Shown here: one piece after another, positions 42,573-51,168 of the stretch
How positions within the stretch are numbered: position 1 is the first letter of the stretch
Layout: every line of letters begins with the position of its first letter
NCBI GenBank assembly: GCA_016713135.1
Contig: JADJPR010000020.1
Location: 434,001 to 498,000, forward strand
Origin: Rhodanobacteraceae bacterium
GTDB taxonomy: Bacteria; Pseudomonadota; Gammaproteobacteria; Xanthomonadales; SZUA-5
Direction of reading: 5' to 3'
DNA length: 64,000 bases
Program-made: the position numbers and the translations under genes
The notes under the pieces: generated by a model
What the model was told of the DNA's origin: nothing
Database searches by the model: none
What the model saw: the letters and a program-made list of their open reading frames with translations, nothing else

Positions 42573-43370
42573 ATGACCCCCCTCTACAACGGCATCTCCA
42601 ACCTCGGCCGCGGCACCATGCGGATGGTCGACGAGCTGGGCTATTTTGGCGCGCTGCTGGTCGAGACCTTCTATTTCACCTTTGCCGGGTGGCGGGTGGG
42701 CCAGCCGCTGCGGGTCAAGGCGGTGTTCGAGCAGATCCGCCAGATCGGGGTGGATGCGGTGCCGATCGTGGCCCTGCTGGCGGTGACCATCGGCTTGTCG
42801 CTGGCGATCAACGGCATCGCCCAGCTGGAGCGCTTCGGTGCCGAGAGCGCGATCGTGGTTGGCCTGGGCATCGGCGTGACCCGCGAGTTCGGGCCACTGA
42901 TCACCGGCATCGTGATCGCCGGCCGCACCGCCTCCGCGCTGGCCGCGCGGCTGGGCTCGATGACGGTGTCGCAGGAGGTCGACGCGCTGCGCGTGATCGG
43001 GGTCGAGCCGGTGCGCTACCTCGCCGCGCCGCCGATGATCGCCGCGCTGATCATGATGCCTTGCCTGACCATCATCGCGGACTTCTTCGCGATCCTCGGC
43101 GGCGCCCTGTTCGCGCTGTCGGCGGTGGACATGAGCCTGTCCGGCTTCCTCTACCAGTGCCTGATAGTGCTCGAGCCCTGGGACATCAACCAGGGCCTGA
43201 TCAAGAGCCTGGTGTTCGGCTGCCTGATCGTGCTGATCGGCGTGGCCACCGGATTCTCCGTCACCGGCGGCGCCGAGGGCGTCGGCCGCGCCACCACGCG
43301 CGCGGTGGTGCTCAGCATCTGCGCGATCCTGGTCGCCGACATGATTTTCAGTTTCTTCCTGAATCGCTGA
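42573..43370 (+). CDS. MlaE-family ABC transporter permease
   Basis: 265 residues, five or six helices, with the MlaE motifs GIGVTREFGPLITGIVIAGRTASALAARLGSMTVSQEVDALRVIG and EPWDINQGLIKSLVFGCLIVLIGVATGFSVTGGAEGVGRATTRAVV. MlaE permeases move phospholipids between inner and outer membrane with MlaF (ATPase) and MlaD (MCE). Neither partner gene is adjacent: a repeat lies on each side. It may be an extra permease (YrbE type) whose partners are outside the window. Confidence 0.9.
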   Translation: MTPLYNGISNLGRGTMRMVDELGYFGALLVETFYFTFAGWRVGQPLRVKAVFEQIRQIGVDAVPIVALLAVTIGLSLAINGIAQLERFGAESAIVVGLGIGVTREFGPLITGIVIAGRTASALAARLGSMTVSQEVDALRVIGVEPVRYLAAPPMIAALIMMPCLTIIADFFAILGGALFALSAVDMSLSGFLYQCLIVLEPWDINQGLIKSLVFGCLIVLIGVATGFSVTGGAEGVGRATTRAVVLSICAILVADMIFSFFLNR

Positions 43371-43632
43371 GACGGATTCGCGGCCGGGACCCCGGCGGTG
43401 CGATTGTTTGGGCATTGATCAATGGGCGTCGCAAGCTGGTTGACTGTATTTGGGGAACGCAAAGGACGCTAAGGGACGCAAAGGACGCAAAGAAGATCAA
43501 AGGCCAGACTGACATGCATAGTCCCTGGCCAATGTTGTTTTTGCGTCCTTTGCGTCCTTTGCGTCCTTTGCGTCCTTTGCGTCCCCGAATCACAGGGTCG
43601 TCATTCCGCACAGACAGGAGCAGGGTTCCGAC
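43371..43632. other. Intergenic region with a CGCAAAGGA-family palindrome
   Basis: Apart from the palindrome at 43452-43586 nothing but a short leader is seen; ACAGGAGCAGG before the next ATG is a plausible ribosome-binding site. Confidence 0.5.
43452..43586. repeat. Low-complexity-armed palindrome, CGCAAAGGA family
   Basis: Left arm about 43452-43495 (GGGGAACGCAAAGGACGC...) faces right arm about 43538-43586, five tandem TTTGCGTCC units. The core is about 40 bp with its own GGCCA/TGGCC pair. Same family as 19194-19379. Confidence 0.8.
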
Positions 43633-45534
43633 ATGACTGAGTACGGCGTACTGGGCTCGCTCGACCTCCCCCTCGCCCTCGGCCTGCTGCGGCTGTCCAC
43701 CGAGGGCCGGCCGGCGCAGTCGGATGCGATCGGCGTGATCCACGCGGCGCTCGACGCCGGGATCCGGGTGCTGGACAGCGCCGATTCCTACGCGCTGGAC
43801 GACCGCGACCTGCACTACGGCGAGCGCCTGGCGCGCGCCGCCGTGGAGTCCTGGCACGGTCCGCGGGAAGAGGTGCGCATCGTCACCAAGGCGGGCATGG
43901 CGCGGCCCAAGGGACGCTGGGTGCCGAACGCACGTCCCGATCATCTGCGCCGGATGGTCGATGGCAGCCTCGCCGCGCTCGGGGTCGAGTGCCTGCCGCT
44001 GCTGCTGCTGCACGGCAACGATCCGGGCACGCCCTTCGAGGACAGCCTGGGCACGCTGGCCGAGTTGCAGCGCGCCGGCAAGATCGCGTACCTCGGCCTG
44101 TGCAATGTCGATGTGCCCGAGATCCTGCAGGCACAGCGGCACTTCGCCGTGACCGTGATCCAGAACGAGCTCAGCGTGATCAACCGCAAGGCCGCCGCTG
44201 CTGGCACGCTGGAACTGGCGCGACAAATCGGCGCGGTGTTCATGGCCCATCGTCCGCTCGGCGGGCATGCCAAGACCGACACCCTGGAGAAGAACCGCGC
44301 AATGGCGCCGATCGCCACCCGCCATGGCTGCAGCCGCCACGAAGCGGCGCTGGCGACCCTGCTGGATGCCGGCCCGCCGCTGCTGCCGGTGGTCGGCGCC
44401 ACGCGGATCGAACGCATCGAGTCCTGGCGGCGTGCGCTGAGCATGCGCCTGGACGCCAGCGACCGCGCCGGCCTCGACGGCAAGATCAGTCTGAGACCGG
44501 ATGCGGAGGGCGAAGCGCTGCTCGCCCCTGCGCCCGCGCGCGACGGCCTGCGCGCGCTCGAACCCGGCGCCGCGCCAGGCGCAGAGCCCGAGGTGGTCAT
44601 CGTCATGGGCGTGCAGGGCGCCGGCAAGTCGACCGTGGTGCAACGCTATGTCGACGCCGGTTTCGAGCGCCTCAACCGCGACCTCGCCGGCGGCAAGCTG
44701 GACGACCTGGTGCCGCTGCTCGCGGAACACCTGGCTGCCGGGCGCACGCGCGTGGTGCTCGACAACACCTACCCGACGCGCGCGTCGCGCTGGCCGGTGA
44801 TCCGCGCGGCGCAGGGCCATGGCGTGCCGGTGCGCTGCGTGCACCTGGCCACGCCGGTGCGCGAGGCGCTGGTGAACATCTCGCTACGCCTGCTCGAACG
44901 CTACGGCACGCTGCCGGGACCCGACGAACTGAAGGAACTGGGCAAGAGCGATCCCAACCTGCCGCCGCCGATGGCGCTGGCGCGTTACGCGGCCTGCTTC
45001 GAGGCGCCGCACGCGGACGAGGGCTTCGGTGCCATCGACGAAATCCCCTTCGTGCGCCAGCCGACCGGTCCGCTGGCCGGCACGGTCAAGGCATTGCTGC
45101 TGGACGTCGATGGCACCCTGCGGCGCACCCGCAGCGGCGAGATCTATCCCAGCGATCCGGAGGACATCGAGATCCTTCCGGGGCGCCGCGAGGTGCTGCA
45201 GCGCTGGGTCGCCGACGGCTGGCAGTTGTTCCTGGTTTCGAACCAGAGCGGCATCGCCTCCGGCAATGTCAGCGAGGCCGCGGTGCGCGCCTGTTTCGAG
45301 CGCACCATCGCACTCCTCGGCGTGCCGGTGACGGACCTCGCCTTCTGCCCGCACACCGCCTTCCCCGCCGGCTGCTTCTGCCGCAAGCCTATGCCCGGCC
45401 TCGGCATCGCGCTGGCGCGCAAGCACGGCCTGGCCATCGACCAGTGGGTCATGGTCGGCGACATGGACAGCGACGCCGATTTCGCCCGTGCGATCGGCGC
45501 GCGCTATGTGGATGCGGCGGAGTTCTTTGCCTGA
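43633..45534 (+). CDS. Aldo/keto reductase - P-loop kinase - HAD phosphatase fusion
   Basis: 633 residues with three domains. 1-290: aldo/keto reductase fold with the tetrad Asp48 and Tyr53 (DSADSY), Lys86 (VTKAG) and His127 (LLLLHGND). About 320-470: P-loop kinase with Walker A GVQGAGKST (326-334), RTRVVLDNTYPTRASRW and LATPVREALVNISLRLLERYG, as in polynucleotide kinases. About 483-633: HAD-IIIA phosphatase with DVDGTL (Asp491, Asp493), LVSNQSG, a HisB/GmhB-type zinc loop CPHTAFPAGCFCRKPMPG and VGDMDSDADFA. The kinase-phosphatase order is that of phage T4 Pnkp. Together with a reductase in front this is an unusual fusion; the substrate is unknown. No partner genes are evident. Confidence 0.85.
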   Translation: MTEYGVLGSLDLPLALGLLRLSTEGRPAQSDAIGVIHAALDAGIRVLDSADSYALDDRDLHYGERLARAAVESWHGPREEVRIVTKAGMARPKGRWVPNARPDHLRRMVDGSLAALGVECLPLLLLHGNDPGTPFEDSLGTLAELQRAGKIAYLGLCNVDVPEILQAQRHFAVTVIQNELSVINRKAAAAGTLELARQIGAVFMAHRPLGGHAKTDTLEKNRAMAPIATRHGCSRHEAALATLLDAGPPLLPVVGATRIERIESWRRALSMRLDASDRAGLDGKISLRPDAEGEALLAPAPARDGLRALEPGAAPGAEPEVVIVMGVQGAGKSTVVQRYVDAGFERLNRDLAGGKLDDLVPLLAEHLAAGRTRVVLDNTYPTRASRWPVIRAAQGHGVPVRCVHLATPVREALVNISLRLLERYGTLPGPDELKELGKSDPNLPPPMALARYAACFEAPHADEGFGAIDEIPFVRQPTGPLAGTVKALLLDVDGTLRRTRSGEIYPSDPEDIEILPGRREVLQRWVADGWQLFLVSNQSGIASGNVSEAAVRACFERTIALLGVPVTDLAFCPHTAFPAGCFCRKPMPGLGIALARKHGLAIDQWVMVGDMDSDADFARAIGARYVDAAEFFA

Positions 45535-45548
45535 GCGCAGCCGCGGTG

Positions 45549-47417
45549 TCAGCGCGAAGCCTGGCGGTTGGCGGCCGGTGGAGCGATTTCGACCACGTCG
45601 ATCCAGTCGTGGTCCGTGGACAGCACCTGCAGCGACAGCGTGACCGGGTGCGGCACGGACTCCGGCACGAGGTATGCGTGAATGTGCGCATCCCGGTAAG
45701 CCGGCGCGAGCGCGAGTTGGTCCGCACGGACGGACGCGACCTCGAAGACACTCAACGACGGGGACAGGCGACCAATGATGACCAGGGATCCGGGCGCCAC
45801 GTCGATCCGCATGGTGCGCGTCGTTGCGACCGCCCCGATCGGCGCACGCATCGGATAGTCGCGCGCATCGGCGAGCGGGTGACCGGGCGACATGGACCGG
45901 ACCCCGTCGGGTTCGAACAGTCCGAGACTGCCGATCTTGTGCAGCGGCGACCAGCCGAGCGGGGACCACACCGCGCGGGGAACGCCGACGAGGTGCCGAT
46001 CGGCAGCCCCGCCCAGGCGTAGTGTCGAGACGTCGCAGCGGTCCCGAATCGGCAGCCCTCCGTGTTCGTCCACGATCGACGCAAGAGTGCCGTGCAAGGC
46101 CAGCGTACCTCGCAGTCTCGGGCAAACCGTCTGCGCCAGATCTGCCCACTGCGACACGGCAATCCATGCGCCCGCCTGTGGCCCACGGTTGCCGCGCGCC
46201 TGGCGGATGTCCATCAGTTCCGCGGCCGGGAACCCGCCCTCGCCCCGGCCCACATGCTGCATCACAGCGGCAGTTTGAATCAGGGCGAGCGCCAGCACAG
46301 CCCCCGGCAGCGCGCGGCCGGCCCACGGCCCGCTGCGCCAGCCCAGGGCAATCACTCCGGCGTAACTCAGCGTCAGTACCTGGGCGAAGTACCAGGGCGT
46401 GCTCGGACGGACGCCGAACACCATCACGGCCACCCATGCCAGGCCGGCGAGCAACCATCGCGCGCGGCGATCGCGGCGCGCCTGTCGGGCACACAGGGCG
46501 AGTCCGCCCGTCGCCAGCAAGACCGTGGCGCAGGCGACCATCCCACCCCAAGATTCGCCGCCGAGGGTCCTGAGCGTGGTCAATGGCCCGCCGCAGGCGA
46601 ATCCGTACGCGGCTTCGAGCCATCCCCATCCCGAGTGCCCGCTGCCCGCCTGCACCACGACCTGGCCTGCCGGCACGACGGCGGACGCTCCCTGCACCAC
46701 CCATGCCAGCGCCACCGGCAGGAACGGCAGCAGCCCCGCGGCGACACCTGCGCCCAGCGCAGGCCATTGCCCGCGTCGGATCGCCGCTGCGGTGGCAGCC
46801 GACAGCGGGAACACCGCGAGGACTGCGGCGCTGGGATGGGCCTGGATTGCCAGGCTGGCGAGCAGGCCAGTGCCGATCAGCGTCAGCGCCCGCCCGCCCC
46901 GGACGTGGGCCAGCGCGCTCCAGCACGTCCCGAGCAACAGCGCCGGCACCAGCATCGGCGTGGTCGTATTGAGGAAATCCAGTCCCGACCAGCCAGGCAA
47001 TGCGAGCGCCGCCGCGAACAGCAGGCCGAGGCGACGGTCCATCCACGCACGTCCCAGTCCATAGGCCAGCAGGAACTTGCTGCTGGCGAGTGCGCCCATC
47101 CACCAGGGGACGGACGCAACCGGAAGGCCGAGCAGCAAGGGCACCGCCTGCAGGTAATGGAACACCGGCCCGAGGTGAAAGCTGCTGCCGAAGATCGGCC
47201 CTACCAAGGGGTAGCTTTCTCCGCGGGCGATGGCAAGCGCGATGGCGATGTCGCGCACGCCGTCGACGAACGGCATGGCATGCAGGAATGGCAGGAAGGC
47301 GGCGAGGCAGAAGCCCGCCAGCAGCAGCGCGTCCCCGAGCGGAAGTCGCGCCTCGGCCGCTTGCGCCGCCGGGCCGCCGGGCATCGCTTCTGCAGGGGTA
47401 ACCGTTTCGGCCTGCAC
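45549..47417 (-). CDS. Polytopic membrane protein, glycosyltransferase-39-like
   Basis: 622 residues from a GTG. About ten to twelve helices in the first 420 residues, with FVDGVRDIAIALAIARGESYPLVGPIFGSSFHLGPVFHYLQAVPLLLG (an acidic pair after the first helix as in PMT/ArnT-type enzymes that use lipid-linked sugars), then a 200-residue beta-rich periplasmic part. The start overlaps or abuts the GT2 gene (6-bp gap), whose DPM/GtrB-like product makes polyprenyl-phosphate sugar: the pair fits a lipid-linked sugar transfer pathway. The acceptor is unknown. Confidence 0.75.
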   Translation of the reverse strand: MQAETVTPAEAMPGGPAAQAAEARLPLGDALLLAGFCLAAFLPFLHAMPFVDGVRDIAIALAIARGESYPLVGPIFGSSFHLGPVFHYLQAVPLLLGLPVASVPWWMGALASSKFLLAYGLGRAWMDRRLGLLFAAALALPGWSGLDFLNTTTPMLVPALLLGTCWSALAHVRGGRALTLIGTGLLASLAIQAHPSAAVLAVFPLSAATAAAIRRGQWPALGAGVAAGLLPFLPVALAWVVQGASAVVPAGQVVVQAGSGHSGWGWLEAAYGFACGGPLTTLRTLGGESWGGMVACATVLLATGGLALCARQARRDRRARWLLAGLAWVAVMVFGVRPSTPWYFAQVLTLSYAGVIALGWRSGPWAGRALPGAVLALALIQTAAVMQHVGRGEGGFPAAELMDIRQARGNRGPQAGAWIAVSQWADLAQTVCPRLRGTLALHGTLASIVDEHGGLPIRDRCDVSTLRLGGAADRHLVGVPRAVWSPLGWSPLHKIGSLGLFEPDGVRSMSPGHPLADARDYPMRAPIGAVATTRTMRIDVAPGSLVIIGRLSPSLSVFEVASVRADQLALAPAYRDAHIHAYLVPESVPHPVTLSLQVLSTDHDWIDVVEIAPPAANRQASR

Positions 47418-47422
47418 GCGCG

Positions 47423-48379
47423 TCAGGGCTTTGTGCGAAGCCGACTGTTCCTCGCGTCAACCAGGAACACCGGACGACCCTTGATCTCGGTGAAAATCTG
47501 TTCGAGGTAGATCCCGACCACACCGAGGCCGACCATGATGCAGCTGCCGAGCAGCAACAGGACCAGGATCACGGTGGTGAAACCACTGACCGCCACGCCG
47601 GTGAGCTTGTGGTAGATCGCGATGCCGCCGATCACCACGCTGAGCACCAGTGTCAGCAGCCCGAGCGCCGTGATCAGGTGCAGGGCGCTGGTGGAGAAAC
47701 CGGTCAGCGCATCCAGCGACAGGCGCAGCAGCCGGAGGCGCGACCAGGCGCTGCGGCCGTGCTTGCGTTCGGGCACGTCGAAATAGATCCGCGCGGATGG
47801 AAAACCCATCCATGCGGTGAGTCCGCGGAAGAAGCGCTTGCGCTCGGGCAGTGCGCAGTAGGCATCCACCACCTTGCGATCGAGTAGCTTGAAGTCGGCG
47901 CTGTTGTGGATGTCGATCCCGGCCATCCAGCCGAACAGCCGGTAGAAGGTCCGCGCCAGGGTCGCCGACAGTCGCGATTCGGCGCCGCGCGAGGCCTTGC
48001 AGGCATCCACGACTTCCATCCCCTGGCGCCACAGGGCGAGCATGCTCGCGACCAGTTCGGGCGGATGCTGCAGATCGCTGTCCATGACGACGACGGCATC
48101 GCCCTGGGCGTGCCTCAGGCCGGCCAGAATCGCGGCCTCCTTGCCGAAATTCCGGGTCAGGCAGAGCAGGTCGACATGGGCAGACGCTTCGCTGAAGCGC
48201 TGCAGCCAGTCACGCGATCCGTCGGTGGAGCCATCGTCAACCAGCAGCACATGCACTCGAGTCTGGTCGATCGCACCCAGCGCAGCCAGCAGAGGCGGCA
48301 GGTTGGCATCGAGTGCGGCGCCCTCGTTGTACACGGGGATCACCACGGTCAACAGGTCGGTGGTCCGCAGCGTGTCCAT
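47423..48379 (-). CDS. Polyprenyl-phosphate glycosyltransferase (GT2, GtrB/DPM type)
   Basis: 318 residues. GT-A catalytic domain (TVVIPVYNEGAALDANLPPLL; LLVDDGSTDGSRDWL; VVMDSDLQHPPELVASM with the DxD; FKLLDRKVVDAY) and two C-terminal helices (ALHLITALGLLTLVLSVVIGGIAIYHKL; FTTVILVLLLLGSCIMVGLGVVGIYLEQIFTEIKGRPVFLV), the GtrB/ArnC layout. It attaches a sugar from a nucleotide donor to undecaprenyl phosphate. Stop and start of the M20 gene upstream are 2 bp apart, so the three genes form one unit. Confidence 0.9.
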   Translation of the reverse strand: MDTLRTTDLLTVVIPVYNEGAALDANLPPLLAALGAIDQTRVHVLLVDDGSTDGSRDWLQRFSEASAHVDLLCLTRNFGKEAAILAGLRHAQGDAVVVMDSDLQHPPELVASMLALWRQGMEVVDACKASRGAESRLSATLARTFYRLFGWMAGIDIHNSADFKLLDRKVVDAYCALPERKRFFRGLTAWMGFPSARIYFDVPERKHGRSAWSRLRLLRLSLDALTGFSTSALHLITALGLLTLVLSVVIGGIAIYHKLTGVAVSGFTTVILVLLLLGSCIMVGLGVVGIYLEQIFTEIKGRPVFLVDARNSRLRTKP

Positions 48380-48381
48380 CG

Positions 48382-49647
48382 TCACGGCTGCGCCAGCGCC
48401 TGGTCCACCACGCTCAGCATCGCGTTGACGCCGATCGGGAGCGCAGCTTCGTCGAGGTGGAACTTCGGCGAATGGTTGGACGGCGCAGTCGCACCATCGA
48501 CGCCCTTGGCGGTGGAGCCGACGAAGAAGTAGAAGCCCGGCACTTCGTCGGCGAAGTAGGCGAAGTCCTCGGCGACAGTGGACATCGGAAACTCGACCAG
48601 GGACTCGACGCCCACGGCGCGTGCCAGCGCCGGGCGCAGGCGCTCGGTCAGCGCGGAATCGTTGCGGGTCACGCGCGTGTGCTGCTCGAAGCTGACCTCG
48701 GCGGTCGCATGGTGAGCCTGCGCGGTGTGCTCGGCGATGTTCCGGATATCCGCCCAGATCGCGTCGCGGGTGTCGGTCTCGAAGCTGCGCACGGTGCCGA
48801 TCAGCTCCACCTGGTCGGGGATGATGTTGTAGCGGATGCCGCCCTTGATCGCGCCCACCGAGACCACCGCGGGCGAGGCCGTGATATCCACGCGGCGGCT
48901 GACGATGCTCTGCAGGCCGTCGACGATGCGGCTGGCGGCGAGCACCGGATCGACCCCGCCCCAGGGCCGCGAACCGTGGGTCTGCACGCCCTTGACGAGG
49001 ATCTTGAAACTGTCGGATTCGGCCATGAACGGGCCACCGCGCACGCCGACGGTGCCGACGTTCATGGTCGAGAACACATGCAGGCCAAGCACCATGTCCG
49101 GCTTGCGCGGCGCGGCGAACACGCCTTCCTTGAGCATCAGCGGCGCGCCGCCCTCCTCGCCCGCCGGCGGGCCTTCCTCGGAGGGCTGGAAGATGAACAT
49201 CACCGAGCCCTGCAGGCTGTCCTTGCGCGCGGCGAGCGCGCTGGCCACGCCCATCAGGATCGCGGTGTGCGCATCGTGGCCGCAGGCGTGCATCACGCCG
49301 ACCTTCTCGCCGCGAAACTCGGTCTCCGCCTTCGACGCGAACGGCAGCTCGACCTCCTCGCGCACCGGCAACGCGTCCATGTCGGCGCGGATCGCGATCA
49401 GCGGGCGCTCGGCCGCGCCGCGCAGGTAGCCGACCACGCCGGTGTGGGCCACGCCCTCCTTCACCTCCAGGCCGAGCGACTTCAGGTGCGCGGCGACAAT
49501 GCCGGCGGTGCGCGTCTCGCGGTTGCCGAGTTCCGGATGCTGGTGGAAATCGCGCCGCCAGTCCTGCACCTGGGCCAGGATCTCCGGCGTCGCCGCCTGC
49601 ACCCCGCCGGTCACCGCCAGCAGCCATCCCAGCCAGACACCGCGCAT
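48382..49647 (-). CDS. M20D amidohydrolase (hippurate hydrolase/amidase type), exported
   Basis: 421 residues. Signal peptide (MRGVWLGWLLAVTGGVQA|ATPE) then an M20 peptidase fold: RRDFHQHPELGNRE, IRADMDALPV, HACGHDAHTAILMGVA (metal Cys/His), FIFQPSEEGPPAGEEGGA (catalytic Glu) and SNHSPKFHLDEAALPIG (C-terminal metal His). Members hydrolyse N-acyl amino acids or indole-amino-acid conjugates; the periplasmic location suggests scavenging. The substrate is unknown. Confidence 0.9.
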   Translation of the reverse strand: MRGVWLGWLLAVTGGVQAATPEILAQVQDWRRDFHQHPELGNRETRTAGIVAAHLKSLGLEVKEGVAHTGVVGYLRGAAERPLIAIRADMDALPVREEVELPFASKAETEFRGEKVGVMHACGHDAHTAILMGVASALAARKDSLQGSVMFIFQPSEEGPPAGEEGGAPLMLKEGVFAAPRKPDMVLGLHVFSTMNVGTVGVRGGPFMAESDSFKILVKGVQTHGSRPWGGVDPVLAASRIVDGLQSIVSRRVDITASPAVVSVGAIKGGIRYNIIPDQVELIGTVRSFETDTRDAIWADIRNIAEHTAQAHHATAEVSFEQHTRVTRNDSALTERLRPALARAVGVESLVEFPMSTVAEDFAYFADEVPGFYFFVGSTAKGVDGATAPSNHSPKFHLDEAALPIGVNAMLSVVDQALAQP

Positions 49648-49753
49648 GCGCCATTTCCCGTCGATTCGTTCATCGGGAGTGTGCCAGCATTCGCGGGCTG
49701 ACGCCGCATTCCGCGCGCCACCCAAGCCAACAGCGACCTCTCCGGGCCAAGCC

Positions 49754-50599
49754 ATGCGTGTCGAGACCCTGCCCAGCCTCGCCGGCGAATACTGGCGCGC
49801 GCTGTCCCACTCCAAGCCCGGCCTGGCCTATGGCGAGGAGATCCCGCGGCACACCCTGGAGGTGGCGGCGCTGCGCGTGGACCCGGCCGCGCTCGCCCGC
49901 TACCGCAGCTTCGTCGGCAGCACCGAGGCGTTCCCGCTGGCCTATGCCTATGTGCTGGCGCAGCCGGCGCATTTCCACCTGATCAACCAGCCCGAATTCC
50001 CGGTGCGTTGCGTGGGCCTGGTGCATGCCGACAACCGCACCGTGCGCCATGGCGAGATCGACCCGGCACAGCCGATCGCACTCAAGGTCAGCATCGGCGG
50101 CGACCGCGTGCGCCGTCGCGGCCGCGAGTTCACCCTGCACACCGAGTTCCACCAGGACGGCCGCCTGCTGGTCGAGATGGACAGTGGCTGCTTCACCCGC
50201 GTGCGCGGCGCGCCGCGCGGCGAGGGCGCGCTGCCGGCAGAGACGCCACCACCCGCGGCCGTCCCCGGAGAGAAGGTCGCGGAACTGCGCTTCGCCGCGC
50301 ACTTCGGCCGGCGCTACGCGCGCGTCTCGGGCGACTACAACCCGATCCACCTGGCCGGCTGGCTGGCGCGCCCCTTCGGCTTCCGCCGCGCCATCGCGCA
50401 CGGTGTCGGCAGCATGGCGCGCATCGATGCCGAACTCGGGCGCCACGCCGGCACGCCCACGCGCGAGCTCGCGATCCGCTTCCGCCGCCCGCTGGAACTG
50501 CCCGGCCTGACCACCCTCTACCGGCGCGCGGATGAGGTCGACGGCTTCGTGCTGCACGATGCGCAGGGGCGCGAACTCGCGAGCGGCTGCCGCTGCTGA
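49754..50599 (+). CDS. MaoC-like acyl dehydratase
   Basis: 281 residues, double hotdog. The C-terminal half carries the hydratase motif YARVSGDYNPIHLAGWLARPFGFRRAIAHGVGSMARI (catalytic Asp and His); the N-terminal half (PLAYAYVLAQPAHFHLINQPEFPVRCVGLVHADNRTVRHGEI) is a degenerate hotdog. It would hydrate or dehydrate enoyl-CoA, in fatty acid breakdown or a related pathway. Divergent from the M20 gene (106-bp gap). The ATG at 49754 has weak ribosome-binding sequence. Confidence 0.85.
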   Translation: MRVETLPSLAGEYWRALSHSKPGLAYGEEIPRHTLEVAALRVDPAALARYRSFVGSTEAFPLAYAYVLAQPAHFHLINQPEFPVRCVGLVHADNRTVRHGEIDPAQPIALKVSIGGDRVRRRGREFTLHTEFHQDGRLLVEMDSGCFTRVRGAPRGEGALPAETPPPAAVPGEKVAELRFAAHFGRRYARVSGDYNPIHLAGWLARPFGFRRAIAHGVGSMARIDAELGRHAGTPTRELAIRFRRPLELPGLTTLYRRADEVDGFVLHDAQGRELASGCRC

Positions 50600-50693
50600 C
50601 CCTGCCGGAGGTCACGCCGATGTCCGGCTGCGGCGCGAATCCCGTATCTCCCCCAGGAACCCGCCATTCCGGCGCCCTGGGAGTCCGCGATCC

Positions 50694-51116
50694 ATGCAAT
50701 CGAACACCGCCCATGTCGTGCAATCGAGCTTTGCCGAACTGGCGCCGTTGGCGCCCGCGGCTGGCCGGATCTTCTATCGCGAGCTGTTCCTGCTCGACCC
50801 GACGCTGAAGTCGATGTTCGTCGGCAACCTGGAACGCCAGGGCGAGAAGCTGATGCAGATGATCGGCGCCGCCGTGAACCTGGCCCACCAGCCGCAAAAA
50901 CTGTTGCCGGTGCTGCGCCAGCTCGGCGCGCGACATGCCGGCTACGGCGTGCGCCCCGGCCACTACGACATCGTCGGCCTGGCGCTGGTGCGCACCCTGG
51001 AGCTGACGCTCGGCGAGCGCTTCGATGCCGAGGTGCGCGCGGCCTGGATCAAGTTCTACCGCCTGGTGGCGACGACCATGATCGACGCCAGCCAGGACGT
51101 TGCCCGCGCCGCCTGA
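50694..51116 (+). CDS. Single-domain bacterial haemoglobin-like globin
   Basis: 140 residues, Vitreoscilla-haemoglobin/flavohaemoglobin globin type without reductase. Tyr28 fits TyrB10 (FYRELF), Phe42 is CD1 (LKSMF), Gln49 the distal E7 residue (LERQGEKLM) and His81 the proximal F8 ligand (LGARHAGYGV), followed by the conserved GHYDIVGLALVRTLE. Such globins scavenge NO or buffer oxygen. No regulator or reductase is adjacent. The gene lies 95 bp after the MaoC gene. Confidence 0.88.
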   Translation: MQSNTAHVVQSSFAELAPLAPAAGRIFYRELFLLDPTLKSMFVGNLERQGEKLMQMIGAAVNLAHQPQKLLPVLRQLGARHAGYGVRPGHYDIVGLALVRTLELTLGERFDAEVRAAWIKFYRLVATTMIDASQDVARAA

Positions 51117-51168
51117 GCGCGGCGCCTCGCGACTGCGGCAGAATCGGGGTTTGTCGCCGGAGCCTGCC

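Noticed and set aside
43371..43632. Riboswitch or leader RNA ahead of the fusion gene
   Set aside because: The structure is the CGCAAAGGA palindrome shared with another unrelated locus; no conserved riboswitch core is recognisable.
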